Source of the DNA: Euleptes europaea
Taxonomy: Eukaryota; Chordata; Lepidosauria; Squamata; Sphaerodactylidae
DNA length: 64,000 nucleotides
Direction of reading: 5' to 3'
Assembly (NCBI RefSeq): GCF_029931775.1
Contig: NC_079332.1
Span: 694,501 to 758,500 of the forward strand
Positions 10,819 to 23,000 of this stretch are shown here, one piece after another. A model generated the notes under the pieces. It had not been told where the DNA came from, did no database searches, and was given only the letters and a program-made list of their open reading frames with translations. The first letter of the stretch is position 1. Every line of letters starts with the position of its first letter. The translations under genes were made by a program, and so were the position numbers.

Positions 10819-13800
10819 ATGGGACACGGTCCGTTTGGAATAATGTTCCAGCTCTCCAGCATCCTCAGCTGCCTGCTTCTGGCTGGTGAGTACAGTTACG
10901 ATTGGGTGCCAACAACATTTGTTGTTCTAGTCCAGTGAGGGGTAGTGGCTAGAGTGTCAGAGAAAAATCTGGGAGACCCAGGTTCGAATCCCCACTGTGC
11001 CATGCAAGCTCATTGGGTGACCCTGGGCCAGCCACACACAACTCAGCCTAATCTACCTGTCAGGGCGGTTGTGAGAATGAAATGGAATAGAGGGGAATGA
11101 TTTAGGCTACATTGCAGCCCCGTTGAGAAGACAGGCAGGGTATAAGTGCAGTAAATGAAAAATGAAGTAAACTAATAAAACAAAACTGAGGAAGGCACCG
11201 GCAAACCACCCCGTAAACAAAGTCTGCCTCGTAAACGTCAGAATGTGATGTCGCCCCATGGGTCAGGAATGACCCCGGGTTGCACAGGGGACCTATACCT
11301 TTACTTAATAAAATAGATTATTGTATTAGCACAACACATTGAACTGTAGAAGTCCGCTTACCTGCCCCCAACAGCTGATCCAGCCAGGCAAACTTAGCTC
11401 TTGCCGCTCTGGTCTTTAGAGAAGCCTCACAACAAAACGAGAGGTTCTCTTCTTCCTTGTTCATCTTCTCGTTGTATTTCACATTTTGGAAAGGGGAAAT
11501 AAATGTACGCAAAAGAAGGTGAAGCATTAGAGAGCAGGTTGGAAACAGTACACAGAATCAATGATGGTGAAAATGTTGGTCGTCCAGCAGTTCTTTCATT
11601 TCTTGTACTTTGGATTGTCTTGGAAAGATCCCCCAGTTTTGCAAATCCGTTCGTTCCAGCAGGGTGCGCAGAAGGGCCTCTCGACATCTCCCCTGCTATG
11701 AGCAGTTTTGGTGTTGCTCCTTAGGAATGAGAATAAAGCTGTCACCTGCCATCTTTTTTTCCTTTTTGGATTTGCCGGCTCTTTAGCCTCCGGATGAACC
11801 AGCAGCCTTGGGGTAGTAGGTTCATGTCCCGCCATCCATTTAGAAAAACTCAGGAATCTGCAGTTTGCAATTCTGCACTGTGAGTCCAGCGGCTTCACCC
11901 AACTCAGCTTCACCAGGCGCTGCTGGGACTCTGGCACCCCATGACGAGCCAAGACCCTCCTAGGAAGATTTGGCCCAGCATCAATGCCCAGGGGGTCAGG
12001 AAAAACCACCTGGACAATGCTCTCTGGCTTAATGAGGGCCAGTCAGTTGCCCTGGCTGGTAGCTCTTCATCATTCCTTTATTGGCACAAAGTCGCAGCCC
12101 AGAAGGTTACAAAAAGGAACGGAAATATTAACGTGCAGCAGCTCCCGTACTGCTAACATACGAAGGGAGTTACACGGTAGGAGAAAACCATACGAGGTAG
12201 CAATGCACAATCACCGTGTAAATAAAAAAGCATGTGTAAATTAATTAACTTGCCAATTTAACAAGCTTTTATATTGCTATATGTACATGACATGTTATTT
12301 ATTAGCTGTATTATTTTGATCTTTGAGAATCGCAACAATTATGCCCAGCCGTATCATACTGCTAAGTTTACACAATACTTTGTAGTTGTTACTCTGGGTT
12401 TTTGGAATACACAACTATTAACCGGGTTTGTTTCCCCACTCCTCCACACGAAGCCAGCTGGGTGACGTTGGGCAAGTCGCAGCTCTATTAAAGAGCTCTC
12501 TCAGCCCCACCTACCTCACAGGGGGTGTCTGTTGTGGGGAGGGGAAGGGAAGGAGATTGTAAGCTGGTTTGAGTCTCCCTTAAGTGGTAGAGAAAGTCGG
12601 CATATAAAAACCAACTCTTCTTCTTCTAACTTGGATGTTACATTGGTAATGTTTGTGGTCAGTACAGCATAAAGTAAAAAAAGCTTGTTAAATTGGCAAG
12701 TTAATTAATTTACATGTGCTTTTTTATTACACGGTGACTGCGCATTGCAATCTCGTACGGCAGCTCACGTAAACACACTGCCTTAACGGCACCGTCCAAA
12801 CTTTGCTCCGTTCCTGCCTGCCTGCATCTAGCTGTCTCCCTTTTTGCACGCAGGCTTTAAGGCACAGGGCGTATTTTCTGAGTCCTGCTTTGTCCCTGGC
12901 GACTAAAAGTCAGCAACATACCCCAAAAGAGTTCACAAAACCAGAAATTGCAAGTCAAAGAACGGGGCGTGTTCCTGCTGCTATCTTTGGGGGCATGCGG
13001 AGGCCTGAAGGCATTCTGCTTTAGCCAAGTTATGTCCACTTTGGGGCTAAGCAATGCATCTGTTATTCTTTTTTTCCTCTGAAATCTTATAGAAAATATT
13101 TTGTCTTCCAGGCTGGGTGCCATCCACCATCGCGGAGTCTGAGGAGCCATTTGTGGTGAGAAGTACTTTTTGTTTGTGAATGTTTGTTGAGTTTCCCCCT
13201 TCCCACTCCCACCTCCTTCAGTCTGGAGGTCTTTGAAGGTCCCCCCTTCTGAATCCAAGGAAACAGTGATGGGGAGGGGCTGTGGCTCAAAGCAGATTAT
13301 CTGCTTGGCACGCAGAAGGTCCCAGGTTCAATCCCCGGCATCTCCAGTTAACAGGACCAGGCTGTAGGTGACGTGAAAGACCTCTGCCTGAAACCCTGAA
13401 GAGCTGCTGCCGGTCTGAGTAGGCAACGCTGACGTTGTTTGATTCTGTATAAGGCAGCTTCCTATGTTCAAAACAGAAGCATCTTTCAGGGTACCGCAAG
13501 GAAGTTGGTCTGCCTTCTCTCTTTTCCCATTACCAAATACGCAAACCCAAGCTTTTCCGTAACTAGGGTAATGGGTTATCTTATGCAACCCAAAACCAAG
13601 TTATTGGTTAAAAAAAAAATAACAAAGTGGACATTCCTGACAGATTCCAGTCAAATTGTGGCTTTTATCCCCGGGTTTTAGCAGGTTTCGCCCGTCAGTT
13701 CTGTGCTGTGGTTTTCTCCTCCCAGCTCTCCTGTTTGGATCTGTCTCCATTGTGGTTCTATCAGTTTGCTCAATGTATACAAAGGGCACCAATTGCACTT

Positions 13801-16800
13801 CATCTTCACACTGTTGCTGACCCCTCATCTCTCTCTTTCTCTCTCCCCCTTCCAGTGCGCCAGCGACTCTCCCAATGGTATGTTCCTTCTCCATCTCTGT
13901 CAATAAAGTAGGACAGCCAACTGCAGCCTGGGAAATTTCTAGTGATTTGAGGCAGGGCCTAAAGAGGAGAGAATATGGGGAGAGATTTCACCTAGACTCT
14001 ATGGTATACCATGGAGTTCGCCCTCGGAAGCTGCCGTTTTCTCCAGAGGAATCATAGAATCATAGGGTTGGAAGGGACCACCAGGGTCACCTAGTCCAAC
14101 CCCTGCACAATGCAGGAAATTCACAACTACCTCCCCTCCACACACACCCAGTGACCCCCTACTCCATGTCCAGAAAATGGCCAAGATGCCCTTCTTCTCA
14201 TGAATTGCCTAAGTCCATAGAATCAGCATTGCTGACAGATGGCCATCTAACCTTTTCTTAAAAACCTCCAGGGAAGGCGAGCTCACCACCTCCCAAGGAA
14301 GCCTGTTCTATTGAGGAACCGCTCTGTTAGGAAGTTCTTCCTAATGTCTAGACGGAAACTCTTTTGCTTTAATTTCAACCCGTTGGTTCTGGTCCGACCT
14401 TCTGGGGCAACAGAAAACAACTGGGCACCCTCCTCTATATGACAGCCCTTCAAGTACTTGGAGATGGTTATCATAGTCTGGAGAGCAGTTCCTCTCTAGT
14501 CTGGACAGCTGTTGTAATTCCAGGAGAACTCCAGGCCTCACCCGGAAGTGGGCAACCCTTCAATCTGTTTCTTCCCCATTCATTTTGCTTTTGGGATATT
14601 GAGTCCCCACGGGCCTTAGAAGCTGGGATAGACTAGGCTGAGCGCAAAGCCAAGCAGGGTCAGCTCTGGTGGTCAGTACTTGGATGAGAGGCCACCCAGG
14701 GAGAACTGGGGTTGCTCCGCTGTCCACCTCTGCTCGTGTCTTCTCTTGAAAACCCCACGAGGGCTCAGCCTGGGTCAGTTGCCACCTGATGGCACCTAGT
14801 AGTACAGTTGTACGTACAGCCCTATTCGCTTTCCCAACCTGCATTTGGCAACCCTACATTCGCCATTGAGGTGTGGAAATTCTTTAACCGTGGGTAATCT
14901 TTGTATCTAATTTCTACAGTTTCTCGGTGCCCGTCTGGAAAAATCGTGACGGATGAAATAGCACAAGACGTTATGTTCCCGATTAACTATTCCGCTCAGG
15001 AGATGTGTGACTGTTTGGGAAAGGATGTTTTCCTGAGGAATCTGGGCAACCTCTCCACCTTCGCTTTCACTGACGATCAGCTGGATGTGATGAAAGAAAA
15101 GATGAAAGAGGTAGGGAAGAGTCTGATTTGCGTCAGGGGCCAGGAGAGACGTGGGAATCGGGGCGAACTCCAACCCGAAGTGCCCAGAGGGACAAAGAGG
15201 ACAGATAGTCGTGCACTTGTTTATAGTCCGCCTTTCCCACTGCGGCTCAAGGCGGATGAAACAGAGTGAGTCGATACGAACAATGTGATGGGACTTTCAA
15301 TAAGGAGAGATATAGGATTAGGATTAGAGAAGTCTAGAACCAGCCAGAAATCTGAAAAATAGAATTGAAGCAGAATCATAGAGTTGGAAGGTTCATCTAG
15401 TCCAGGGTCATCAAGTCCAACCCTCTGCACAATGCAGGAAGGTCACAACTACCTCCCCCCACACCCCTAGTGACCCCTACTCCATGCCCAGAAGATGGCC
15501 TCCCTCTTATCATCTGCCTAAGGTCTTAGAATCAACATTGCTGACAACTAACTTCTTCTTAAATACCTCAAGGGAAGGAGAGCTCACCACCTCCCGAGGA
15601 AGCCTGTTCCACTGAGGAACCACTCTGTTAGAAATATTCTTCCTAATGTCTAGACGGAAACTCTTTTGATTTAATTTACACCCGTTGGTTCTGGTTCGAC
15701 CTTCTGGGGCAACAGAAAACAACTCAGTACCATCCTCCATATGACAGCCCTTCAAGTACTTGAAAGATGGCCATAAGAATTAACATGAAACATTAAATGA
15801 TGCAAAAATTACATAGTAGGATCCTACTTGCAGCAAGCTATACACAGTAGTATAGACCATGGCTAGGGTTGCCAGTCTCCAGGTGGTTCCTGGAGATCTC
15901 CAGGCTATAGAGATCAGTTCCCCTGGAGAAAATGGCAGCTTTGGATGGTGGACTCTGTGACATCACATCCATGCTGAGCCCCAGGCTCCACCCCCAAAAC
16001 CTCCAGGAATTTCCCAACATTGAGTTGGCAACCCTAACCACAGCCTATATGAGGCGGTATTGAGCTGAGTCCGTTTTCACTGGGTTGGACTCTGCAGATC
16101 GCTTCTGCTAAGGGTGGCACTCGCCTCCAGATCCGTCGTCCTGAGAAAGGGGTTTGTGGGTGTGGTGGGAGTTGTTGTGCATTCACACACATTCAGTTTT
16201 ACTTGTGAATTCCCCAAGACTGGATATCCGGATTCAGTACTCTGCAGCCTTGGAGGTTTCAATGCTTCAATGGACCTGGAGGACATTAAAATGTGGAGGT
16301 TCAACTCGCCAAAAACTCTTGCTTGTCTGATGGCCCTGGAGTATCCACCTGAACTGGTAAGGAAGGGCAGAGGAGACATCTTGCTTCTGAAACTTTGAGG
16401 CCTGTGGGGGCATCATCCGACCTTCTCCCACAGGTTTCTCTCTTTTTCTTGAAAGAGGCCCTCCAGAATCCCCAGCTTTTGTACTTCCTCTCAACTACAG
16501 ACAGGGATCCCTGTTGGCCCCCAGAAAACCTGCCAGAAAACAACCTGCGTGCAACGCCTTTTGGTTAGGACCCACTCCAAAAGATTTAACAAAACTGTGC
16601 CAACTTCTGAGTGCCTCAGAACTCTTCAGTAGTCTAGATGTTGAATACCTAGGGGATAAGAGGGAATGGGGAGAGAAAATGGGGTTCAGGGCAGGACGGG
16701 AAGGCCCCAGATCTGCCACCTGGAGAGGCTTAAAACGGAACACAAGATGCGTTGCAGACAGAACGGGATTTGGGTGGTGCTTGGTGCAAAATCAGTTTCA

Positions 16801-18181
16801 TGGCTGCCTGAACCTAGAAACTATGGCTTTCCCCCCTTTCAAGTTATAAACATCAGCACTCAGTCAGAGGTTGCAGGTAGCCACGCCTGTCCAGAACAAA
16901 ATCCAGAGCAAAGGCTGTGTAATACTTCTTATAAATGTTGTATAGGTTTATAGGAAAGCCGCTGTCTCCCTGGGTTATGGCACTGCCGGTCCACACAAAA
17001 GTTGTGTGCTCTTCGGTGTGCAGCACACTGGATTGTCTTCTCCAGGGTTTGCAGGCTGCCTTTGGGCTAAGAAATTATTTCTTTTAGGCTGCTGCAATCA
17101 TTCATCAATATACTGATTCCGGGGGCCCAATGAATGCCGAAGCCCTGAAAGCGATTCGCCCCAAATACATCGGCCTCCTGGATCTGAAGGATCTGTCGGC
17201 ACTCAGCAAAGAAAACATCAACATGGACATCGAGACGTTCATGAAGCTGAGGAAGGATGCCATATTGGTACGTGTGGGACTCTCTCTTCAGCCCGATCAG
17301 GCTTTGAGTACAAAATCCAGAGTTTGTTTCGGGCTTCAAAACCGTCTGAAGTGGGAGTTTTCAAATTCCAAGATAACTTCAACCCACCTGCCCCCTCCCG
17401 TTTGGCACTTGGGTATTGGAAGTGTGCAAAAGTTTTGACAGTGCGAAACTTGGACACTCCGCACCTGTAACCTCTTCTCTTTTGCTCAACCCACAGAAAC
17501 TAACGCCCTCTGAGGTCAAGGGCTTGATGGGCAAAAACCTGAAGGATCTGAAGAAGGAGGAGAAAAATCCGCCAGTCAAAGATTGGATCATCAGACAGCC
17601 GCAATCGGAGCTGAACAAGCTGAAGATTGGGCTCAAGGGTGGGAGGCCGGAAGGATACATTAACATCACACCCAGAAATAACAGTGAGAAAACCAGTGTT
17701 TGCTTTGGGGGGTGGGGGTAAACTAAATTGCTCTCCAACATTAGAAACAGAACCCAATTATTTATCCTCTGTATTTATAATCCAGGTAGTTCAGGGCAGT
17801 GGTTTATTCTCCCGTTTTATCCAAACGACGCTTCTTACCAGAGGGAGGCAGCCTGCCGGTTTCCTCCTCCCCAGTCAGAACAGCGTTTCTGCAGGACACA
17901 AAAGCCGCCGTGTGTCCGAGCACGGAAGCAAGAGGCAGCTTGCTTTCATTTTTGCCTTTATTTTGCAGATCGGTAGTGCAAGAGGCTTCCGCCCGACGGG
18001 CACCGCCTGTCCCCGAAGGGCAGAAATGAGGTTCAGTGGTACCCCGCTTGCTGCCGACCCACTGACGCTCCTTCTCTTTCCGCCGGGACCTCCAGAGACA
18101 TCAGGGGGCCCCCGGGGCCTCGCCCGGCATCTCTTCCCCTCGCTTCTCCTGACTCTGCTGCTGACCTCCTTCCTTTCATGA
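10819..18181 (+). CDS. MSLN: Mesothelin, copy 2, compact form, complete
   Basis: Eight exons join in frame: 10819-10885, 13112-13155, 13856-13877, 14920-15110, 16219-16356, 17088-17267, 17497-17683 and 18096-18181, total 915 bp, 304 aa. The start ATG opens a signal peptide (MGHGPFGIMFQLSSILSCLL), chosen because it is the first ATG of a hydrophobic exon with a strong GTGAG donor. A short linker, including a 22-bp microexon, leads to SRCPSGK, which matches the TACPSGK start of human mature mesothelin. The rest follows the family: FTDDQLDVM, TGYPDSVL, MDIETFMKL, PVKDWI, then a hydrophobic tail ending LLLTLLLTSFLS that suggests a GPI anchor. No MPF-like N-terminal region or furin site is seen. 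Exon 17088-17267 fuses two family exons and omits the LYPQAK exon. A poly(A) signal lies at 18753. Confidence 0.85.
10947..11310 (+). repeat. tRNA-type SINE head joined to a Sauria SINE tail
   Basis: The head has GTAGTGGCTAGAGTG and the B box GGTTCGAATCCCC. The middle reads GAGAAGACAGGCAGGGTATAA. The 3' part, from GGCACCGGCAAACCACCCC to ACCTTTA, is the same as at 3466-3671. Confidence 0.7.
12191..12757. repeat. Inverted repeat with 80-bp arms
   Basis: Arms 12191-12270 and 12679-12757 are inverted copies with few differences, sharing TTAATTAACTTGCCAATT and TCACCGTGTAA. A SINE lies in the spacer. This could be a non-autonomous DNA transposon or a foldback element. Confidence 0.75.
12424..12627 (+). 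repeat. tRNA-derived SINE (CCAACTCTTC tail type), 5' truncated
   Basis: Starts inside the family at GGGTTTGTTTCCCC and runs to the TATAAAAACCAACTCTTCTT tail, within the inverted repeat. Confidence 0.8.
13270..13470 (+). repeat. tRNA-derived SINE (TGGCTCAGTGG type)
   Basis: GGGGCTGTGGCTCA, CAGGTTCAATCCCC and the tail GATTCTGTATAAGGCAGC. Confidence 0.8.
13912..14560 (+). repeat. MITE-like element split by a CR1 insertion
   Basis: Left part 13912-14049 (GGACAGCCAACTGC to TTTTCTCCAGAGG) and right part from about 14476 (GAGAGCAGTTCC to GTGGGCAACCCTT) are the two halves of the family, in plus orientation, around a CR1. Confidence 0.65.
14050..14478 (-). repeat. CR1 LINE 3' end inside the MITE-like element
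   Basis: The complement reads from CTTGAAGGGCTGTCATATAG through CCAGAAGGTC to the AATCATAGAATCATAGG-type end. Confidence 0.85.
14622..14825 (+). repeat. 5S-rRNA-derived SINE, old copy
   Basis: AGCCAAGCAGGGTCAG and CAGTACTTGGATGAGAGGCC match the 3' half of 5S rRNA. The first part is changed, which suggests age. Confidence 0.65.
15371..15775 (-). repeat. CR1 LINE 3' end
   Basis: Unit 2 copy of the element at the window start. Confidence 0.85.
15863..16036. repeat. MITE-like element, best-kept copy
   Basis: Starts CTAGGGTTGCCA and ends TGGCAACCCTAA, so the ends are exact inverted copies. The body holds GATCAGTTCCCCTGGAGAA. Confidence 0.7.
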
Positions 18182-18752
18182 AATTTCCCCAGCTTAAAAC
18201 AAAACAAAACAGGGAGCCTATGCTGGAGAGACCAACCTGGAACATTTTGCTGCAGATTTCTACCGACTGCCTGTGATAGGAAAACAGAGAAATATGTGGG
18301 TGGGGGAGGAAATGGAGTGTGGAAGAAGGGGGGGAAATCCCTCCTATCTGCCATGTAAGGAGAGGGGTGCTGTGAATAATTCCTCAACAACTCTACTGCG
18401 TTTTCCACATGTGGCAACGTCAATTGAAAAGTAAGCCTGTTCTAGTTGGGAATGCGAGGTCTTCCGCTCTCTGAAAAGTCAAATGCTGGATAGGAAGGAA
18501 TGGTGAACATCTCGATTTATGTTGCTTAGTCTAGAAATCCCAGGGAGAAGTTACGCTTCAGGATAAGTGGGCTTGTATGGTAACTTATTTATCAGGGAGA
18601 CATGGCAGGATTAACACACACACACCCGCGACACAAGCAACTGTGAGAACAGCATAGAAAAACATGGAATGAAAGGGAAATCAATGGCAGAAGCTGGTTT
18701 AAAAAGCAAGACTCGCTTTTCTTTGCCTCTGTTGCCTGGATGTATTGTGCAA

Positions 18753-18758
18753 AATAAA
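18753..18758 (+). promoter_or_regulatory. Poly(A) signal AATAAA, MSLN copy 2
   Basis: First AATAAA after the copy 2 stop, 570 bp downstream, in a region almost identical to copy 1. Confidence 0.55.
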
Positions 18759-19026
18759 CGTTTGGCCTTTCTCCCTGCTTGCGTCTCTTGTGATGTTGCT
18801 GTGCCCGACACCAAGATCTAAAATCGGCCGACTCTCCTTCCAGACTCACCGGTCAGGAAGAGAGCTAGAAATCTACCCTCCTGGAACATTTTTATCCTGC
18901 CCTTCTGCTCAGAACCATGTACGTGGCCCTCCAATTCCTCGTTTCACCCTCACAACGACCCTGCAAGGGAGGTTAGGTAGATCGAGTGATTGGCCAAAGG
19001 TCACTCACAAAAAATATTTGTAACAT

Positions 19027-19032
19027 TTTATT
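19027..19032 (-). promoter_or_regulatory. Candidate poly(A) signal of MSLNL
   Basis: AATAAA on the minus strand about 990 bp after the MSLNL stop. It faces the MSLN copy 2 signal 270 bp away, so the two genes are tail to tail. Confidence 0.35.
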
Positions 19033-19187
19033 CCAACCAAACAGGGTGTGTTTGTGTGCATATTCCATGCACGTGCACATACATACAGTTCCAGGGAATT
19101 GGGACCACAGACAGCTTCTGATGGGCACTGAATGACCCCTCTTTCCCCCAAGGCCTCTAAGTCAGCAGCCCTTTGGGATTTTGGACT

Positions 19188-19495
19188 GAAGAAGAGTTGG
19201 TTTTTATATGCTGACTTTCTCTACCACTTAAGGGAGACACAAACCCGCTTATAATCACCTTCCCTCCCCCTCCCCACAACAGACACCCTGTGAAGTGGGT
19301 GGGGCTGAGAGAGCCGTGACTAGTCCAAGGTCACCCAGCTGGCTTCGTGTGTAGGAACGGGGGAGCAAATGCAGTTCACCAGATCAGCCTCCTCCGCACA
19401 TGTAGAGGAGGAGTGGGGGAATCAAACCCGGTTGTCCAGATTAGAGTCCACTGCCCCAAACCACCGCTCTTAACCACTACACCATGCTGGCTCTC
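19188..19495 (-). repeat. tRNA-derived SINE (CCAACTCTTC tail type)
   Basis: Unit 2 copy of 4883-5190, in the probable MSLNL 3' flank. Confidence 0.85.
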
Positions 19496-20019
19496 AGCAA
19501 CAGGCTGAGATGGCCCTTGAGAGGGACCCCCTGATCTCACACCCTGCAAAATCTGGGCTGCTGCTCTTTACGGGTTAGGTAAATAAGGCAGAGGCTCCCC
19601 CGCCTAAGGGAAGCTCTGGTTTTGACACTGGGGGAAATGCCGTTCTCTCCCTGCCACCCCCCCCCCATCTCCATCACTTCTGATCTGCTTACGGGGACCT
19701 CCGCTCACCCAGGCGTGACGCATCTCAGGTTGCCACGTCCATCCACACTTCCACTGTGCTTTCCTGTTGAATAACCCTAGGATGAACTCTTCTTTTGTTC
19801 ACCAAAACGTGGCTGTCCGGCAATATTTGTCCATCAGGTCCTTTTCGTCCCGTTGCCAGGGACTGATTAAATTGTTGTTGCCGCGATCCCAGAGTGACCC
19901 ACGCAGGATCCAGGTGGTTTGGCTGGTGTCGCTTCTGGCTCACCTGCCAAGGAGATCTCAGGGCACGGCAGAGGGGAGTGGGGAAGAAAACACAACTTCA
20001 CGTTCGGAGGATAAGCACC

Positions 20020-23000
20020 TCAAAACGTTGGCTGTTTGGTGCCTGAAGCTGGATGCGGCCCGTAGTCCAGATAAGGCTGGGGTTGACCTGGCTTCCCTGG
20101 TCCAATTCGGAGGTTTTCATGCTTGCTGTCACCAACACCTGCTGGGGACAGGGGGAGGAGGAGGAGGAGGAGGCAATCTAGCCCAGGGCCGCCAGCAACG
20201 ACGGTCTCAGAAAAGCCTCCTGAGAACCGAGAGTCCAACGGCGAGGGACGGCGTCAGAAGAAGGCAGCAGAGAGACGGGGAGGAAGCCGAGGCTGGAAGG
20301 AGAAGACAAGAAGATGAGCCCAAGGTTTCTGTTTTCTGTTGCCCCAGAAGGTCAGACCAGAACCCACGGGTATAAATTATATTCAAAAGAGTTTCCATAT
20401 AGACATTAGGAAGAACTTTCTAACAGTTTAGAGCGGTTCCTTGGTGGAACAGGCTTCCTTGGGAGGCGGTGAGCTCTCCTTAAAGGATTTTAAGTAGAGG
20501 CTAGACGACCATCTGTCAGCAGTGCTGATTCTATGACCTTAGGCAGATCATGAGAGGGAGGGAATCTTGGCCATCTTCTGGGCATGGAGTAGGGGTCACT
20601 GGGTGTGTGTGTGGGGGGGAGGTAGTTGTGAATTTCCTGCATTGTGCAGGGGGTTGGACTAGATGACCCTGGTGGTCCCTTCCAACACCAGGATTCTATG
20701 ATTCTAAGTCAGCCTGGCCTTCAGGGCGCTTCAGGTGGAAGCCCTCCTGAGAAGCCCACGCCAGCGCCCAAGGGTAGGGACAGCAGGAAGAATCAGCCCG
20801 CACCGCAAGGTGGTTGTTACTTTGTTTCCCACATAGGTGTGAATGGCACTTAATGACTCAGAAAATAAGCACACATTCTGGAATGGGGGTGGCTAAACTT
20901 GCCCCTGGCAAGCCCAGCTTCTGGGCCAAGGGGCCGGCCTTACCCCTACGACTGTGTGATGACCCACACAGTTTTTATTACAAAACTGTCCCCCACCCTG
21001 AAGGCATGCATGAAGCAGCCTGATACTGAATCAGGCCCTCCCGGGTCCATCAAGGTCGGTACTGTCTACTGTCTACTGGCAGCGGCTCTCCAGGGTCTCA
21101 GGCAGAGGGTCTTTCACATCACCCACTTGCCTAGACCCTTTAGCTGGAGATGCCACTGGGGATTGAACCTGGGACCTCCTGCATGCCAAGCAGATGCTCC
21201 ACCACTGAGCCACGGCCGCTCCCCTAAAGGACACATGAACACATGAAGCAGACTGATACTGAATCAGACCCTCCTGGGTCCATCAAGGTCAATATTGTCT
21301 ACTCAGACTGGCAGCGGCTCTCCAGCGTCTCAGGCAGAGGTCTTTCACATCACCCACTTGCCTAGACCCTTTAGCTGGAGATGCCACTGGGGATTGAACC
21401 AGGGACCTCCTGCATGCCAAGCAGATATTCCACCACTGAGCCACGGTCCCTCCCCTAAAGGACACATGAACACATGAAGCAGACTGATACTGAATCAGAC
21501 CCTCCTGGGTCCATCAAGGTCAGTATTGACTATTCAGACCGGCAGCAGCTCTCCAGGGTCTCAGGCAGAAAAGGGCCTTTCACATCACCTACTGCCCAGT
21601 GCTTTTAACTGGAGATGCGGGGGATTGAACCTGGGACCTTCTGCATGGAGAGGCTCTTCTACTGAGCCACAGCCCCTTTCCATGCTAGCAGAAAGTTTCC
21701 AGAAACAGCGACTTACCACTTAGAGGCTTCACGTTGATGTAGCCATTTGGCACCAGATGCGATGGCAGTTCGGTTTTCGGTGGTGCTCTGCTGGCGGTCC
21801 CCGGCTTGGGCGTTGCATCCCTGGTTGTGCGAGGCGGGCCGAGGGAGACGGCTGTTCCGCGGGGAGTTCCGAAGCCAGGGACGGCAGCCCTACTGGAAGC
21901 GGATGGAGTTTGTCCGCTTGTCGTTGGGTCTCCGCCGAGGGCCGCTGAAGTGGTAGCATTCGGCAGAGGGCCGGAGGGTGCCGGCAGCCGCTCAGGAGAC
22001 ATGGTCAGGCTGACGTTAGGCGTGGAGGACGTGTGGTTGATTCGGAGAGTCAGCGCACGGGAAATGGTCGCACCAAGAGTGCTTGTCTCGTTGATGTGCA
22101 CGTCGATGGTATGAAGAATTATCCCACTGGTTGTGACGTTGGTGGAGGCCGCCGTGGTGTTGACGGCAGTAGTTGCTTTGATGTGGTTGGCCACAGTGGG
22201 AAGAATCGTCCCACCAGTTGTGACGTTGGTAGAGGCCACTGTGGTGTCGACAGAGGCAGTTGCATCAACGTGCGTGGCCACGGTGCGAAGAACGGTCCCT
22301 TCGGTTGTGATGTTGCTAGAGTCAATTGTAGCGTTGACAGAGGTAGTGTTGGCACCTGTGGTACCTCCAAGAAGTGTGACAATGGCTGTGATGTTATTGG
22401 AAGCTGCTGCAGCACTGGTGGCAGCCATACTGGCGTCTGTGGCCATGGTGGGAACTGGAGAACCGCCGACGGCACCCTCTTCGGCGTCATCGGAGGTCAC
22501 TATCGTGGTGGTGGTGGGGACAGCAGCTTCAGGATAGCGGCCAGTGGTAGTTGAGTTGGTTGTCTCATCAGGGGCAGATGTTTCATCGGCAGTTGGAGTG
22601 ACTTTGAAGAGGGGAGCTGTATAGGGGTCAGAGTCTTCCATCAGCGTGCTTGGGAACACCCTTGTGCTGGAGAACGTTGTGGAGTCTGCGTCAGGGATCG
22701 CTGGAATACTTGCGGCAGACACGACGGAGGCTGCCGTGGGCACGGTTGGGGAGGCGGCTACGAAGGGACCATCAGCCGTGGTTTCCTCCACTGCTGTGCT
22801 GGTGATCGGGGAAGGGGCTGTCATCCCTCCTTGGAGGCCAATCCCAAGAGTGTCCAGCTCAGACTGGAAGCGGCTCTTGATCCACATGGCGACCGAAGGG
22901 TGGCTTTCGGCATCCTTCAGATCCGGCAGGTGCACCCCGAGCAAATCTTTCACATCCCACACACTCAGTTTCTGCGGCAGAGTTTTTAAAAAGTTAATTC

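Larger units (their letters stand above)
7906..22330. repeat. Segmental duplication, unit 2
   Basis: This is the second unit of the tandem duplication. The part 15370-22330 pairs with 1-7905, while the part 7906-15369 should pair with sequence left of the window. The right limit is where similarity to unit 1 stops inside the MSLNL mucin exon. The copies are very close between about 18.3 and 21.7 kb (matching 4.0-7.4 kb) and differ by roughly 9 percent in the MSLN introns, by hand count. Confidence 0.85.
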
